Part shown: positions 15,351 through 24,352 of the stretch, piece after piece | How the letters are laid out: every line of letters starts with the position of its first letter | How positions within the stretch are numbered: position 1 is the first letter of the stretch | NCBI RefSeq assembly: GCF_003432115.1 | Contig: NZ_QWDC01000001.1 | Coordinates: forward strand, 1,240,001 to 1,304,000 | Origin: Mucilaginibacter conchicola | Lineage (GTDB): Bacteria > Bacteroidota > Bacteroidia > Sphingobacteriales > Sphingobacteriaceae | Direction: 5' to 3' | Length of the DNA stretch: 64,000 nt | Notes under the pieces: generated by a model | Told to the model about the DNA's origin: nothing | Seen by the model: only the letters and a program-made list of their open reading frames with translations | Databases searched by the model: none | Made by a program: the position numbers and the translations under genes

Positions 15351-16907
15351 ATGCCATATAAGAACCGGAAATCATCGTACTTCCCGTTTATACTGATATT
15401 TGTTGCCATTAAGGTTATTCTTAACCTTTTTGCGCTTAACAACTTTGGCTTTCATCGCGATGAATTGCTGCATTTGGTACTGGGCGATCACCTGGACTGG
15501 GGTTACAAAGAAGTACCGCCGTTTATAGCCTTGCTGGCCAAGATAACGCTCAATGTATTCGGCGATTCGGTTTTTGCAGCGCGCATATTCTCTACCCTTG
15601 CCAGCGGATTAATTATATGGCTTACCGGACTCATCACGGTTGAACTGGGTGGTAAACGCTTTGCCATTACCGTTGCCTGTTTAGCGCTCATCTTCTCCCC
15701 TGCTTTTGCAGCCAGCGGATATTTGTTTCAGCCCGTGGTGTTCGATCAGCTTTGGTGGGTTTTGACGGTTTGGTTGTTCATCAAATACCTTAACACTGCC
15801 GATGTACGCTACCTCTACTGGTTGGGCGCTGCCGTTGGTTTGGGTATGCTTACTAAGTACACCATGGCGTTCTTCACGGCATCGCTCATTATCGGTATTT
15901 TGATAAGCAGGGAGCGTAAACTACTTTACAATAAGCATGTATTTTTTGCTGCGCTGGTTGCTACCGCGATATTTTTGCCGAACGTAATATGGCAGTTTGC
16001 CCATCACCTGCCGGTTATACATCACATGCAAGAGCTGCGCGAAACGCAGCTGGATTACGTACATCCCATGGATTTTATTGAACAACAGGCCTTAGTGAAT
16101 GGCACAGCGTTGTTTGTGTGGTTAACAGGCTTCATTGCCCTGTTTGTGGCCTTCAGGCTGCGCAGATTCAGGTTTATGGCGATAGCTTATATCCTGATAT
16201 TCCTGTTTTTGCTGAAGATGAATGGAAAGAGTTACTACATCTTCGGGGCTTACCCAATGCTATTCGCTACAGGTGGTTTTGCTTTTGAACGGATACTAAA
16301 ACGCAAAGCTTACTTACTGCGCACAGTTACTCTGCTGATAGTAGTTATCCCTAACATGCTTTTGTTGCCGATGCTGCTACCGATATTGCCTTTGCAAGAC
16401 ACCGTGGCCTTTATTAAAAACAAAACAGAGCGTTACCCTTTCATGAAGTTTATAGTGACCTGGGAAGACCAGAAACAGCATCCGCTCACTCAGGATTATG
16501 CTGACATGTTGGGCTGGGATGAGATGGCCAAAAAAGCTGCTGATGTTTACCACAGCCTAACACCCGAGCAACAAAAGAACACCCAGCTATTTGCCGATAA
16601 TTATGGCGATGCAGGCGCCATGCACATATACCGCCATAGATATCATTTGCCGGAAGTGGTATCACTTAACAGCAGTTTCCAGCTCTGGGCCGCAGATAAT
16701 TTAAACGCCAAGTACATCATATATGTAGATGACGATGACAATGTGGAAACCCGCTTAAGCAAAGTGGTAGGCAGCTACAAGCTAATGGGCGAGGTGACCA
16801 CTCCGCTTGCCCGTGAGCACGGCACCAGGATCTATCTGCTTACTGATCCATCGCCTAAATTGAATGAGATATACCGGGCGGAGCTGGCTAAGAAACGATT
16901 GCAGTAA
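15351..16907 (+). CDS. Glycosyltransferase family 39 (ArnT/PMT-like) membrane protein
   Basis: 518 residues from the ATG at 15351. An in-frame start at 15189 would translate the word repeat and is rejected. The N-terminal half has about ten hydrophobic segments. The first periplasmic loop contains NFGFHRDELLHLVLGDHL and EVPPF, the Asp/Glu-containing motif typical of GT39 and ArnT-like enzymes that use polyprenyl-phosphate sugars. A soluble C-terminal domain (about 400-518) follows. It probably decorates an envelope glycan, protein or lipid in the periplasm; donor and acceptor are unknown. Confidence 0.85.
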   Translation: MPYKNRKSSYFPFILIFVAIKVILNLFALNNFGFHRDELLHLVLGDHLDWGYKEVPPFIALLAKITLNVFGDSVFAARIFSTLASGLIIWLTGLITVELGGKRFAITVACLALIFSPAFAASGYLFQPVVFDQLWWVLTVWLFIKYLNTADVRYLYWLGAAVGLGMLTKYTMAFFTASLIIGILISRERKLLYNKHVFFAALVATAIFLPNVIWQFAHHLPVIHHMQELRETQLDYVHPMDFIEQQALVNGTALFVWLTGFIALFVAFRLRRFRFMAIAYILIFLFLLKMNGKSYYIFGAYPMLFATGGFAFERILKRKAYLLRTVTLLIVVIPNMLLLPMLLPILPLQDTVAFIKNKTERYPFMKFIVTWEDQKQHPLTQDYADMLGWDEMAKKAADVYHSLTPEQQKNTQLFADNYGDAGAMHIYRHRYHLPEVVSLNSSFQLWAADNLNAKYIIYVDDDDNVETRLSKVVGSYKLMGEVTTPLAREHGTRIYLLTDPSPKLNEIYRAELAKKRLQ

Positions 16908-16961
16908 AACGCTGAAACACTGCGCGCAAATTGTTGTTAAGCATCCATATTAATTACAGAT

Positions 16962-17333
16962 ATGCGCGGCCTTAAAACGATATTGTTTCTTACTATATCT
17001 AACACCTTCATGATTTTTGCCTGGTACGGGCACCTCAAATTTAAAGAATACAGCTGGGGTAAAAACCTCGGTCTGCTATCCATCATCCTCATTAGCTGGG
17101 GAATGGCATTTTTTGAATACCTTTTTCAGGTACCGGCCAACCGCGCAGGGTTTAAAGAGGACGGCGGCCCGTTCTCCCTGGTGCAGCTCAAAACTATACA
17201 GGAAGCCATTACGCTTATCATTTTCATGGTATTTACCCTCTTATTTTTCAAAACCGAAAAACTGGGCTGGAACCATTTGGTTGGGTTTAGTTTGATCGTG
17301 TTGGCGGTGTTTGTGATATTTAAGAAATGGTGA
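16962..17333 (+). CDS. DMT family protein (DUF486)
   Basis: 123 residues with four hydrophobic helices: roughly 6-25, 34-52, 75-95 and 101-120. The segments NTFMIFAWYGHLKF, SWGMAFFEYLFQVPANR and FSLVQLKTIQEAI are those of DUF486 (COG3169), a half-sized relative of drug/metabolite transporters. Transport substrate unknown. It stands alone, followed by a 500-bp stretch without genes that holds palindromes and a regulatory region. Confidence 0.88.
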   Translation: MRGLKTILFLTISNTFMIFAWYGHLKFKEYSWGKNLGLLSIILISWGMAFFEYLFQVPANRAGFKEDGGPFSLVQLKTIQEAITLIIFMVFTLLFFKTEKLGWNHLVGFSLIVLAVFVIFKKW

Positions 17334-17355
17334 CATAGGCCATCGCCCTCTCCAC

Positions 17356-17492
17356 GCGTCATTGCGAGGTGCGAAGACAACCGACCGAAGGGAGCTCATT
17401 GATACCTTAAAGAAAAATTAAACACATCAATAATCCCTTTAAGACAGTCTGCTTTGTATAGTTCGGAGATTGCTTCGTTCCTCGCAATGACG
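17356..17492. repeat. Intergenic palindrome, family B copy 2
   Basis: Starts GCGTCATTGCGAGGTGCGAA and ends with the inverse (GATTGCTTCGTTCCTCGCAA then TGACG). The interior is longer than in other copies and includes AACACATCAATAATCCC. It lies in the 17334-17834 gap. Confidence 0.8.
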
Positions 17493-17506
17493 TGGTTTTT
17501 CGCGCC

Positions 17507-17530
17507 CTTGTTGGTGTTGTCACCAACAAG
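17507..17530. repeat. Family C palindrome
   Basis: CTTGTTGGTG and its complement around a TTGT centre, 24 bp, perfect. Same unit as the cluster at 9262-9367. Confidence 0.8.
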
Positions 17531-17553
17531 ACGTGTTTAAGTCCATAAGCCAC

Positions 17554-17646
17554 GCGTCATTGCGAGCGTAGCGTGGCAATCCTCAGCTTACAGAACCGCT
17601 CTGTATATCGAGGATTGCCACGTCGCTATCGCTCCTCGCAATGACG
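17554..17646. repeat. Intergenic palindrome, family B variant
   Basis: Ends GCGTCATTGCGAG and CTCGCAATGACG, with inner arms GTGGCAATCCTC and GAGGATTGCCAC instead of the GAAGCAATC arms of the other copies. The stem is kept while the sequence differs. Confidence 0.8.
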
Positions 17647-17673
17647 GGGTTGCCAATCAAGGTCAAAAATCCC

Positions 17674-17710
17674 ACCCCTTTTCACCGACCCAAATCCGCC
17701 CTTTACCGAC
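17674..17710 (+). promoter_or_regulatory. Candidate LytTR-type operator upstream of GIN protein 1
   Basis: Two direct repeats ACCGACC begin at 17684 and 17705, 21 bp apart, with a weaker ACCCC at 17674, 10 bp further up. The same arrangement occurs before the GIN paralogue at 27613-27649. Downstream shared blocks TGGCTGTAACG (17743) and TATCAGTGTA (17774) keep the same distances. Known LytTR response regulators such as BtsR bind ACCnnnnA repeats with 21-bp periodicity. Confidence 0.6.
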
Positions 17711-17834
17711 CAAAACCTGCACTGTGTCTAATTTACACTTATTGGCTGTAACGAAATCTTTTTGGGGGCGTCATATCAGTGTAGTTAACAAAACAACATT
17801 ACATATATTATTCATAATCAAAATATTAATAGCC

Positions 17835-18428
17835 ATGAAAACAAGAATTTTAACCATCGTAGCCGTAGCATTTATGGCCATGGTAAGCACCAAAACCACC
17901 TTCGCTAATACCTTTAACGGTAACGAAAAAGAGGCAACCGTTTTAACCAACATCAGCAAGATCAACAAAATTGAGATCCACGGAAATGTTGAGCTTTATG
18001 TATCTGACGGCGCTGCCGACCAGGTTAAAGTTTACAACAAGTACTATGCTGAGAATGCTTTGGTACAAAGCCAGAACGGCGTGTTACGCATCTCATCATA
18101 TACTGATCAAAAATTGGTAGTGTGGGTTACCGCGAATGACTTGCAAGCTATTGCTGCTTACGATAACGCCGAGGTAAAGTCATTTGGTAACTTATCAAAA
18201 GTTGAGTTGAACGTAAGCCTTTATAACAGCGCCACTGCCGACTTGAAACTGGAAGCTTACAAAGCAAACGTTACGGTTAACGATGCAGCCAAAGTAACCC
18301 TTGCAGGTAACGTGAACGATTACAGCCTTGCATACACCAAACCGGCCAACGTAGAGCACGATAGCCTGGTAGCTGTAAATGCCGTAAAAACTCAGATCGT
18401 AAAAGCCAACACTTTATCAAGTTTATAA
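17835..18428 (+). CDS. Secreted GIN-domain (DUF2807-like) protein, paralogue 1
   Basis: 197 residues from the ATG at 17835, chosen because MKTRILTIVAVAFMAMVSTK begins a Sec signal peptide and the same start is conserved in the paralogue. The mature part has the head GIN-domain beta-helix pattern: VELYVSDGAADQVKVYNKYY, LRISSYTDQKLVVWVTANDL and AAYDNAEVKSFGNLSK. The domain is usually called a putative autotransporter adhesin head. The paralogue at 26879-27490 is almost identical through this central block. Both share an upstream region with ACCGAC repeats. Role unknown; probably a periplasmic or surface protein induced by a two-component system. Confidence 0.82.
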   Translation: MKTRILTIVAVAFMAMVSTKTTFANTFNGNEKEATVLTNISKINKIEIHGNVELYVSDGAADQVKVYNKYYAENALVQSQNGVLRISSYTDQKLVVWVTANDLQAIAAYDNAEVKSFGNLSKVELNVSLYNSATADLKLEAYKANVTVNDAAKVTLAGNVNDYSLAYTKPANVEHDSLVAVNAVKTQIVKANTLSSL

Positions 18429-18464
18429 TAGCAACAGGCTCAAAACCTTATCCGTTCTTTAAGG

Positions 18465-18499
18465 GCCATCGTTTAAATTGAATGATGGCTTTTTTAATT
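18465..18499 (+). terminator. Rho-independent terminator of GIN protein 1
   Basis: GCCATC and GATGGC arms (18465-18470 and 18484-18489) followed by a T-rich tract. Confidence 0.75.
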
Positions 18500-18554
18500 T
18501 TTAATGTAACTTCATGCGGCGAAGCATCGTCAAAAACACTAAAACTAAACCCTT

Positions 18555-19280
18555 ATGAAAACCTCACTTAAAATATCGCTCTTAATCGCTTTAGCTTTTA
18601 CTATCGCTTTAACCTCATCATGTAAAAGGTTCCGCTGCAAAAAAGGATCGGGCAATGTAAAAACCGAGACCCGCAAAGTTGGTGAGTTCACCAAGCTGGA
18701 GATCTCAGGCGGTTATAAGGTAACCCTTAAACAGGATAGTTCACAAAGCGTAACCATTAGTGCCGATGATAACCTGATGCAATACATCCAAACCAACTTA
18801 GATGGCAAAACGCTTGAGATAAAAACCAAACGCAACATTTGCGGCAGCCATGAAATTACCGTTGTAGTTGGCGTACGCAACCTGGATGAGCTGAAAGCAT
18901 CAGGTGGTATCGAGATAAAAACCGACGGTAAGCTGAACGCCAAAAACTTTGACCTCGACCTTTCAGGTGCGACCAAAGTGGAGATGGACCTTAGCGCAGC
19001 TGCTGTACATGCCGAAGGATCGGGCGCTACCGAGTTAGACCTGCGTGGCCAGGCAGCATCTGCCGATGTGCACTTAACAGGATCAGGTAAAATAAACGCT
19101 CTGGATTTTGTGGTAGGCCGCTATAACCTTGAAACTACCGGCGCAGCAGAGTGCAACATTAACGTATTAAACGAGCTGAATGTACATAGCACAGGTGCAT
19201 CTGACGTAAAATACCGCGGTACACCATCAACCGTAAATACCGATAAAACCGGTGCAGCATCGGTTAAAAAGATCGACTAA
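18555..19280 (+). CDS. GIN-domain (DUF2807) lipoprotein
   Basis: 241 residues. The N-terminus ends in a lipobox (LTSSC, Cys about residue 23), so it is a lipoprotein, probably outer membrane. The rest is the repetitive right-handed beta-helix of DUF2807: GGYKVTLKQDSSQSVTISAD, LDELKASGGIEIKTDGKLNA, LDLSGATKVEMDLSAA and later SGATELDLRGQA-like turns rich in Gly, Ala and Thr. Function is unknown; the family is linked to cell-surface adhesion by name only. It is a more distant relative of the two signal-peptide GIN proteins and sits 126 bp after the first. Confidence 0.85.
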   Translation: MKTSLKISLLIALAFTIALTSSCKRFRCKKGSGNVKTETRKVGEFTKLEISGGYKVTLKQDSSQSVTISADDNLMQYIQTNLDGKTLEIKTKRNICGSHEITVVVGVRNLDELKASGGIEIKTDGKLNAKNFDLDLSGATKVEMDLSAAAVHAEGSGATELDLRGQAASADVHLTGSGKINALDFVVGRYNLETTGAAECNINVLNELNVHSTGASDVKYRGTPSTVNTDKTGAASVKKID

Positions 19281-19375
19281 TAAAAAGCTGGTTTTTATTT
19301 ATACCCTATTGTAACGCATGACGGCCACTGGTCGTCATTGCTGTTTTAAAAGGTATTTTATTAAAAACCATCACA

Positions 19376-20341
19376 ATGAAAAAATTTAAAAAATGGGCGG
19401 CATACACCGTTATCACATTATTGCTGGTTGTAGTTGCAGCCGTATCATACATTACCCTTGCCCTGCCAAACGTAGGCGAGCCAAAAGACATTAAAGTTGA
19501 TCTTACTCCGCAGCGCATTGCCCGCGGTAAATACCTGGCCAATTATGTTGCCGTTTGTATTGATTGCCACTCTACCCGTAAATGGGGCGAATTTGCAGGC
19601 CCTATTGATACTACGCATATTGGCGCGGGCGGCGAGCATTTTGATCAAAACATCGGTTTCCCGGGCGATGTGTATGTGCCCAACATCACCCCATCAAATT
19701 TAAAGACCTGGACGGATGGCGAGCTTTACCGTGCCATTACTACCGGTGTGCGTAAGGATGGCTCGGCCATATTCCCTATTATGCCCTACTCATCTTACGG
19801 CAAAATGGACCAGGAAGATATTTATAGCATTATAGCTTATATCCGTACCCTTAAGCCGTATAACAACACCTACCCTGCCCGCAAGTTGGATTTCCCGCTG
19901 AATGTCATCGTTCACACCATGCCGGGTAAAGCGGCAGAAACAACCCGCCCTGCAGAGAAAGATACTGTGGCCTATGGTAAATACCTCATCACTACGGCTG
20001 CCTGTGCAGATTGCCATACAAAAGATAAAGGCCTTGATTATGGTGGTGGTGCCGAGTTTGGTATGCCGGGCGGTACAGTGCGCTCTGCCAACCTTACTGC
20101 TGATGCTACCGGTATTGGCGCATGGAGCAGGGAAATGTTTATTGCAAAGTTTAAACAATACAGTGGCAATGCTAAAACCCACGCCGTTAAACCGGGCCAG
20201 TTCCAAACGGTGATGCCATGGTACCGTTACAGCAACATGAGCGTAAATGACCTGGGTGCCATTTACACTTATCTGCGCAGCGTAAAGCCTGTAAAAAACA
20301 AGGTGGTTAAATTTAGCGTAAAGCAAAACACAAAAGGCTGA
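19376..20341 (+). CDS. Diheme cytochrome c, membrane-anchored
   Basis: 321 residues. A hydrophobic N-terminal segment (about 9-30) with no clear cleavage site suggests a membrane anchor. Two c-type heme sites are seen: CIDCH at 61-65 and CADCH at 210-214, each followed by a Met-containing segment (FPIMPYSSYGKM; VMPWYRYSNMS) that may give the distal ligand. The protein is therefore two fused cytochrome c domains, like electron-transfer subunits of alcohol or sugar dehydrogenases. No dehydrogenase gene adjoins it here. It follows the GIN lipoprotein by 95 bp; cotranscription is possible. Confidence 0.88.
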   Translation: MKKFKKWAAYTVITLLLVVVAAVSYITLALPNVGEPKDIKVDLTPQRIARGKYLANYVAVCIDCHSTRKWGEFAGPIDTTHIGAGGEHFDQNIGFPGDVYVPNITPSNLKTWTDGELYRAITTGVRKDGSAIFPIMPYSSYGKMDQEDIYSIIAYIRTLKPYNNTYPARKLDFPLNVIVHTMPGKAAETTRPAEKDTVAYGKYLITTAACADCHTKDKGLDYGGGAEFGMPGGTVRSANLTADATGIGAWSREMFIAKFKQYSGNAKTHAVKPGQFQTVMPWYRYSNMSVNDLGAIYTYLRSVKPVKNKVVKFSVKQNTKG

Positions 20342-20361
20342 TTATTCTAAAAATAAATTCA

Positions 20362-20369
20362 TACTTTTG
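20362..20369 (+). promoter_or_regulatory. -7 box upstream of tig
   Basis: TACTTTTG matches TAnnTTTG, 69 bp before the tig start. No clear -33 element. Confidence 0.45.
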
Positions 20370-20438
20370 CGCCTCTAATTTTGTATTGCCGCCTACCATA
20401 AAACGGCTATACACAACACATTAACAAAACGGTAAAAG

Positions 20439-21788
20439 ATGAATATATCACAGGAGAAAAAAGACGCCCTGAATGCAACTTTAACTATCAGTCTTAGCCC
20501 GGCCGATTATCAGCCGCAGGTTGATAAAGCCATTAAAGAACAAGCTAAAAAAGCGCAACTTCCGGGTTTCCGCAAAGGCATGGTTCCGGCGGGCCACATC
20601 AAAAAAATGTACGGTAAAAGCATTTTGGTTGATGAGATCAATACTTTGTTATCAGACAAGCTGAACAAATATATTGAAGACGAAAAGCTTGAAGTATTGG
20701 GCCAGCCCCTGCCAAAGCTTGATGACGAGAAAGAATACAACTGGGACTTTAACGATGAGTTTGAGTTTGTTTACGAGTTAGGTTTAGCGCCTGAGTTTGC
20801 TGTTGATTTCTCATCAAAAGATAAATTGACCCAATACGTGATCAAAGTTGATGCTGAGACATTGGCTTCACGCGAGAAAAACATCCGTCGTGCGTATGGC
20901 AAAATGACAAACCCTGACGTATCGGCAGATGATGACGTACTTTATTCGGTATTAACGCAACTTTCTCCGGATGGTTCTGTTTTTGAAGGTGGCATTAGCA
21001 ACACTACATCTGTACGTTTAGACCAGATCAAAAACGAAGAGGTTAAAAAATCTCTGATCGGTTTAAAAAAAGATGATGTAGTTACTTTTGATATTCAGAA
21101 AGCTTTTGATAACGATGCAGCTAAAGTTGCCGGTTTATTAAAAATTGAAGAAGACGAAGCAGCTGAGTTAAAATCAAACTTCCAGTTAACGGTTAAAAAT
21201 GTTAACCGTTTAGAAGAGGCAGATCTTAACCAGGAGTTCTTTGATAAATTGTTTGGTGAAGGTGTTGTAACAACCGAAGAAGGTTTCCGTGAGAAGATCA
21301 CTGAAGAGCTTGAGACCATGATGCAACAGGACAGCGAGCGCAAATTGCAAAACGATATCTATAACCTTACTTTAGATAAAGTACAATTTGAATTGCCTGA
21401 TGAGTTCCTGAAACGCTGGTTAAAAGCAACCAACGAAAAACTATCTGACGAAGAGTTAGAAGGCGGTTATGCAGACTTTGCTAAAAACCTTAAATGGACG
21501 CTTATTGCTAACAAAATTGTAGTTGATAACAAAATTGATATCAAATACGATGAAGTGTTTGCTTACGCTAAACAAAGCCTGAACAACCAGTTCAGAATGT
21601 ACAGCCAGCAATCATTAACCGAAGAGCAATTGGCACAATACACTGTTCAGTATCTGCAAAACAAAGAAAATGCAAACAAGATATTTGAAGAAGTGAAAGC
21701 CGTTAGGGTTTTTGATTACATTAAAGGTGTAATTACCCTTGATAAAAAAGAGATATTGTTCACAGATTTTAACAAACTGGAAGACTAA
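20439..21788 (+). CDS. tig: Trigger factor, ribosome-associated chaperone
   Basis: 449 residues. The N-terminal ribosome-binding signature reads LPGFRKGMVPAGHIKKMYG (canonical GFRxGxxP). The middle region is diverged from the FKBP-type prolyl isomerase domain, as is usual in Bacteroidota; the C-terminal helical arms (about 260-449) are present. The protein binds near the ribosome exit tunnel and shelters nascent chains. It is upstream of clpP and clpX in the classical order, but 356 bp with a palindrome repeat separate it from clpP, so clpPX may have its own promoter. Confidence 0.92.
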   Translation: MNISQEKKDALNATLTISLSPADYQPQVDKAIKEQAKKAQLPGFRKGMVPAGHIKKMYGKSILVDEINTLLSDKLNKYIEDEKLEVLGQPLPKLDDEKEYNWDFNDEFEFVYELGLAPEFAVDFSSKDKLTQYVIKVDAETLASREKNIRRAYGKMTNPDVSADDDVLYSVLTQLSPDGSVFEGGISNTTSVRLDQIKNEEVKKSLIGLKKDDVVTFDIQKAFDNDAAKVAGLLKIEEDEAAELKSNFQLTVKNVNRLEEADLNQEFFDKLFGEGVVTTEEGFREKITEELETMMQQDSERKLQNDIYNLTLDKVQFELPDEFLKRWLKATNEKLSDEELEGGYADFAKNLKWTLIANKIVVDNKIDIKYDEVFAYAKQSLNNQFRMYSQQSLTEEQLAQYTVQYLQNKENANKIFEEVKAVRVFDYIKGVITLDKKEILFTDFNKLED

Positions 21789-21862
21789 TAACTCTCTTAC
21801 ATAATACTTTTACCAAAAGCATTTGCCCAAAAAGGCAGGTGCTTTTGTGTTTATAAACAAAA

Positions 21863-22021
21863 ATGTCATTTCGAACGAGCATGAGCGAGGAGAACCGGAA
21901 CGAAGTGGAGCTCATCGAAGATAAATCTTCTGCAAGCGGCTTTATGCTGAACAGGTCGCTTGCAGAAGATTTCTCGTCACCCCTATACATTGGCCGGCAC
22001 TTCTGTTCGCTCGAAATGACA
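21863..22021. repeat. Intergenic palindrome, family A copy 3 (long form)
   Basis: Outer ends TGTCATTTCGAACGAG and CGCTCGAAATGACA; inner arms AAATCTTCTGCAAGCG and CGCTTGCAGAAGATTT. It accounts for most of the 21789-22144 gap between tig and clpP. A 62-codon open frame through it is not a gene. From 22050 the gap is AT-rich with CTAAAAACTATATT words. Confidence 0.8.
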
Positions 22022-22144
22022 GGTTGGCGAGAAAGACAGGCCCGGGCTTAATTTTTACTTTCTAAAAACTATATTGTTCTAAATCTATTCAACTAAAAAC
22101 TATATTTAACCCATAACATCTAAAAAGAATAAACAACATACATC

Positions 22145-22876
22145 ATGAGTAGTATTGCAGATAAAAACGAATTCCGAAAATACGCTGTTAAACACCACCG
22201 TATCAGCAGCACTTACGTAGATAAATTTATTGGCGGCGTAAACCGCGCATCAAGCCCATCCGGTATTGTTACCGGCCCGGGCATCACCGGCATGACGCCG
22301 TACATCATCGAAGAGCGCCCGATGAACATTGCCCAGATGGACGTGTTCTCGCGTTTGATGATGGACCGTATCATCTTCCTTGGCGATGCAATTTATGACC
22401 AAAACGCTAATATCATCCAGGCGCAGTTATTGTTCCTGCAATCGGCGGATGCTAAACGCGATATCCAGATCTATATCAACTCACCAGGTGGTTCGGTATA
22501 TGCAGGTTTGGGTATCTATGATACCATGCAGTTCATCTCTAATGATGTAGCTACTATCTGTACAGGTATGGCAGCATCAATGGGTGCCGTGCTTTTAGTA
22601 GCCGGTACAAAAGGTAAACGTGCTGCATTGCCACACTCAAGGGTAATGATCCACCAGCCATCAGGCGGTGCGCAAGGTCAGCAATCTGATATCGAGATCA
22701 CTTACCACGAGATCACCAAACTGAAGAAAGAATTGTACGAAATTATTGCTGAGCACAGCGGCGCCGATTACCAGAAAGTTTGGGATGCATCAGACCGTGA
22801 CCACTGGATGATTGCCGAAGAAGCCAAAGAGTTTGGTATGGTTGACGAAGTGTTGAGAGCCAGCACAAGTAAATAA
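22145..22876 (+). CDS. clpP: ATP-dependent Clp protease proteolytic subunit
   Basis: 243 residues. The catalytic triad fits exactly: Ser145 in GMAASMGAV, His170 in RVMIHQPSGG and Asp219 in SDRDHWM, with the 25- and 49-residue spacings of E. coli ClpP. The N-terminus is about 35 residues longer than in E. coli and may be a propeptide. ClpP forms a double heptamer that degrades proteins fed by ClpX, which is encoded next. The clpP-clpX gap holds a stem-loop. Confidence 0.95.
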   Translation: MSSIADKNEFRKYAVKHHRISSTYVDKFIGGVNRASSPSGIVTGPGITGMTPYIIEERPMNIAQMDVFSRLMMDRIIFLGDAIYDQNANIIQAQLLFLQSADAKRDIQIYINSPGGSVYAGLGIYDTMQFISNDVATICTGMAASMGAVLLVAGTKGKRAALPHSRVMIHQPSGGAQGQQSDIEITYHEITKLKKELYEIIAEHSGADYQKVWDASDRDHWMIAEEAKEFGMVDEVLRASTSK

Positions 22877-22888
22877 TTATAATATAAA

Positions 22889-22945
22889 CAATTAGCGGGT
22901 GAAATCCTTATAACAGTTGCGGGATTGACAATCATCCGCTAATTG
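22889..22945 (+). promoter_or_regulatory. Stem-loop between clpP and clpX
   Basis: CAATTAGCGGGTG (22889-22901) pairs with CATCCGCTAATTG (22933-22945), 13 bp with one G-T pair. An inner AATCC/GGATT stem lies inside. It is followed by ATTATTTTTGAT, so it could be a partial terminator or an RNA processing site that sets the clpP to clpX ratio. Confidence 0.55.
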
Positions 22946-22974
22946 ATTATTTTTGATAAAACGGTATTAATAAA

Positions 22975-24213
22975 ATGAATAAGAACAGCAAGGAGATCAG
23001 ATGCTCGTTTTGTGGCGCAGGAAAACAAGACTCCCTGATGCTGATTGCCGGTTTGGACGCGCACATTTGTGATAAATGTGTTGACCAGGCCAACGAGATA
23101 TTAGCCGAGGAATTGAAGGTGCGCAAAGTAAAAGCGTCGCCGGCAGTGCCTTCGGTGCTGAAACCTTACGAGATAAAAACCCACCTCGATCAGTATATTA
23201 TCGGTCAGGATGATGCTAAGAAAGTATTATCTGTAGCCGTATATAATCACTACAAACGCCTTAACCAGCGTGTGGATAAAGACGAGGTTGAGATTGAAAA
23301 ATCGAACATAATAATGGTTGGCGAAACCGGTACGGGTAAAACCCTGCTGGCTAAAACGCTTGCCAAAATATTGAACGTTCCTTTCTGTATTTGTGATGCT
23401 ACGGTTTTAACCGAAGCCGGTTATGTAGGTGAAGACGTGGAAAGCATCCTTACCCGCCTGCTGCAATCTGCAGATTATGATGTAAATGCAGCCGAACGCG
23501 GCATAGTTTACATTGATGAGGTAGATAAAATTGCCCGCAAAAGCGATAACGCATCCATCACCCGCGATGTAAGCGGCGAAGGTGTGCAACAGGCCTTACT
23601 GAAGATATTAGAAGGTACCATGGTGAACGTACCACCACAAGGCGGCCGTAAACACCCTGATCAGAAGATGATCACGGTGAACACCAGCAACATCCTGTTC
23701 ATCTGCGGTGGCGCGTTTGATAGCATCGAGAAAAAGATAGCTAACCGCCTTCGTACACAAACCGTTGGTTACAAATTTAAACACGATAATACCGAGGTTG
23801 ACGTGAAGAACCTGTACAAATACATTACGCCACAGGATCTTAAATCATTCGGGTTGATACCTGAGCTGATCGGTCGTTTGCCGGTACTTACCTATCTGAA
23901 CCCGCTTGATCGCGAGGCACTGCACAACATCCTCACCGAGCCTAAGAACTCGCTGCTTAAACAGTACAAAAAACTGTTTGAGTACGAAGGTGTAAAGCTT
24001 GAGTTTGACCCTGAGGTTTTAGACTTTGTGGTTGATAAAGCCATGGAATTTAAACTGGGCGCACGTGGCCTTCGTTCAATCTGCGAAGCCATTATGATAG
24101 ATGCCATGTTCGAGTTCCCATCTAAGAAGGATGTGAAGCGTTTAAATGTAACTATTGATTACGCCAGAGAGAAGTTTGAGAAGAGCGATCTTAAAAAGTT
24201 AAAGGTAGCTTAA
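22975..24213 (+). CDS. clpX: ATP-dependent Clp protease ATP-binding subunit
   Basis: 412 residues. The N-terminal zinc domain has Cys10, Cys13, Cys32 and Cys35 (CSFCGAG, CDKCV). The AAA+ core carries Walker A GETGTGKT at about 116-123, Walker B in [10 protein letters not shown], the pore segment GYVGEDVES and the arginine-finger region with [14 protein letters not shown]. The hexamer recognises and unfolds substrates and passes them to ClpP. Complete, with no unusual feature. Confidence 0.96.
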   Translation: MNKNSKEIRCSFCGAGKQDSLMLIAGLDAHICDKCVDQANEILAEELKVRKVKASPAVPSVLKPYEIKTHLDQYIIGQDDAKKVLSVAVYNHYKRLNQRVDKDEVEIEKSNIIMVGETGTGKTLLAKTLAKILNVPFCICDATVLTEAGYVGEDVESILTRLLQSADYDVNAAERGIVYIDEVDKIARKSDNASITRDVSGEGVQQALLKILEGTMVNVPPQGGRKHPDQKMITVNTSNILFICGGAFDSIEKKIANRLRTQTVGYKFKHDNTEVDVKNLYKYITPQDLKSFGLIPELIGRLPVLTYLNPLDREALHNILTEPKNSLLKQYKKLFEYEGVKLEFDPEVLDFVVDKAMEFKLGARGLRSICEAIMIDAMFEFPSKKDVKRLNVTIDYAREKFEKSDLKKLKVA

Positions 24214-24235
24214 CCATAATGTCATAGCAAATTAC

Positions 24236-24314
24236 TATATTTGCATATCTCAAAACACAAGGCACCCTGGCAATTAGCCGGGGTTTGCTGTATAAAAACG
24301 TTTCGTTTTTTATA
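24236..24314 (+). promoter_or_regulatory. Promoter and structured leader of AMP nucleosidase
   Basis: TATATTTG (24236-24243) is an exact -7 box. The leader of about 100 nt contains a hairpin ACCCTGGC/GCCGGGGT (24264-24284) and a second AT-rich hairpin TATAAAAACG/CGTTTTTTATA (24291-24314), then a GC-rich GCGGCCGCCCGGCCGC stretch before the ATG at 24353. Confidence 0.5.
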
Positions 24315-24352
24315 ACCTGCGGCCGCCCGGCCGCCATAAAACAAATAATCGT

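Noticed and set aside
21863..22051. 62-codon open frame between tig and clpP
   Set aside because: It translates a family A palindrome; starts and ends are set by the repeat.
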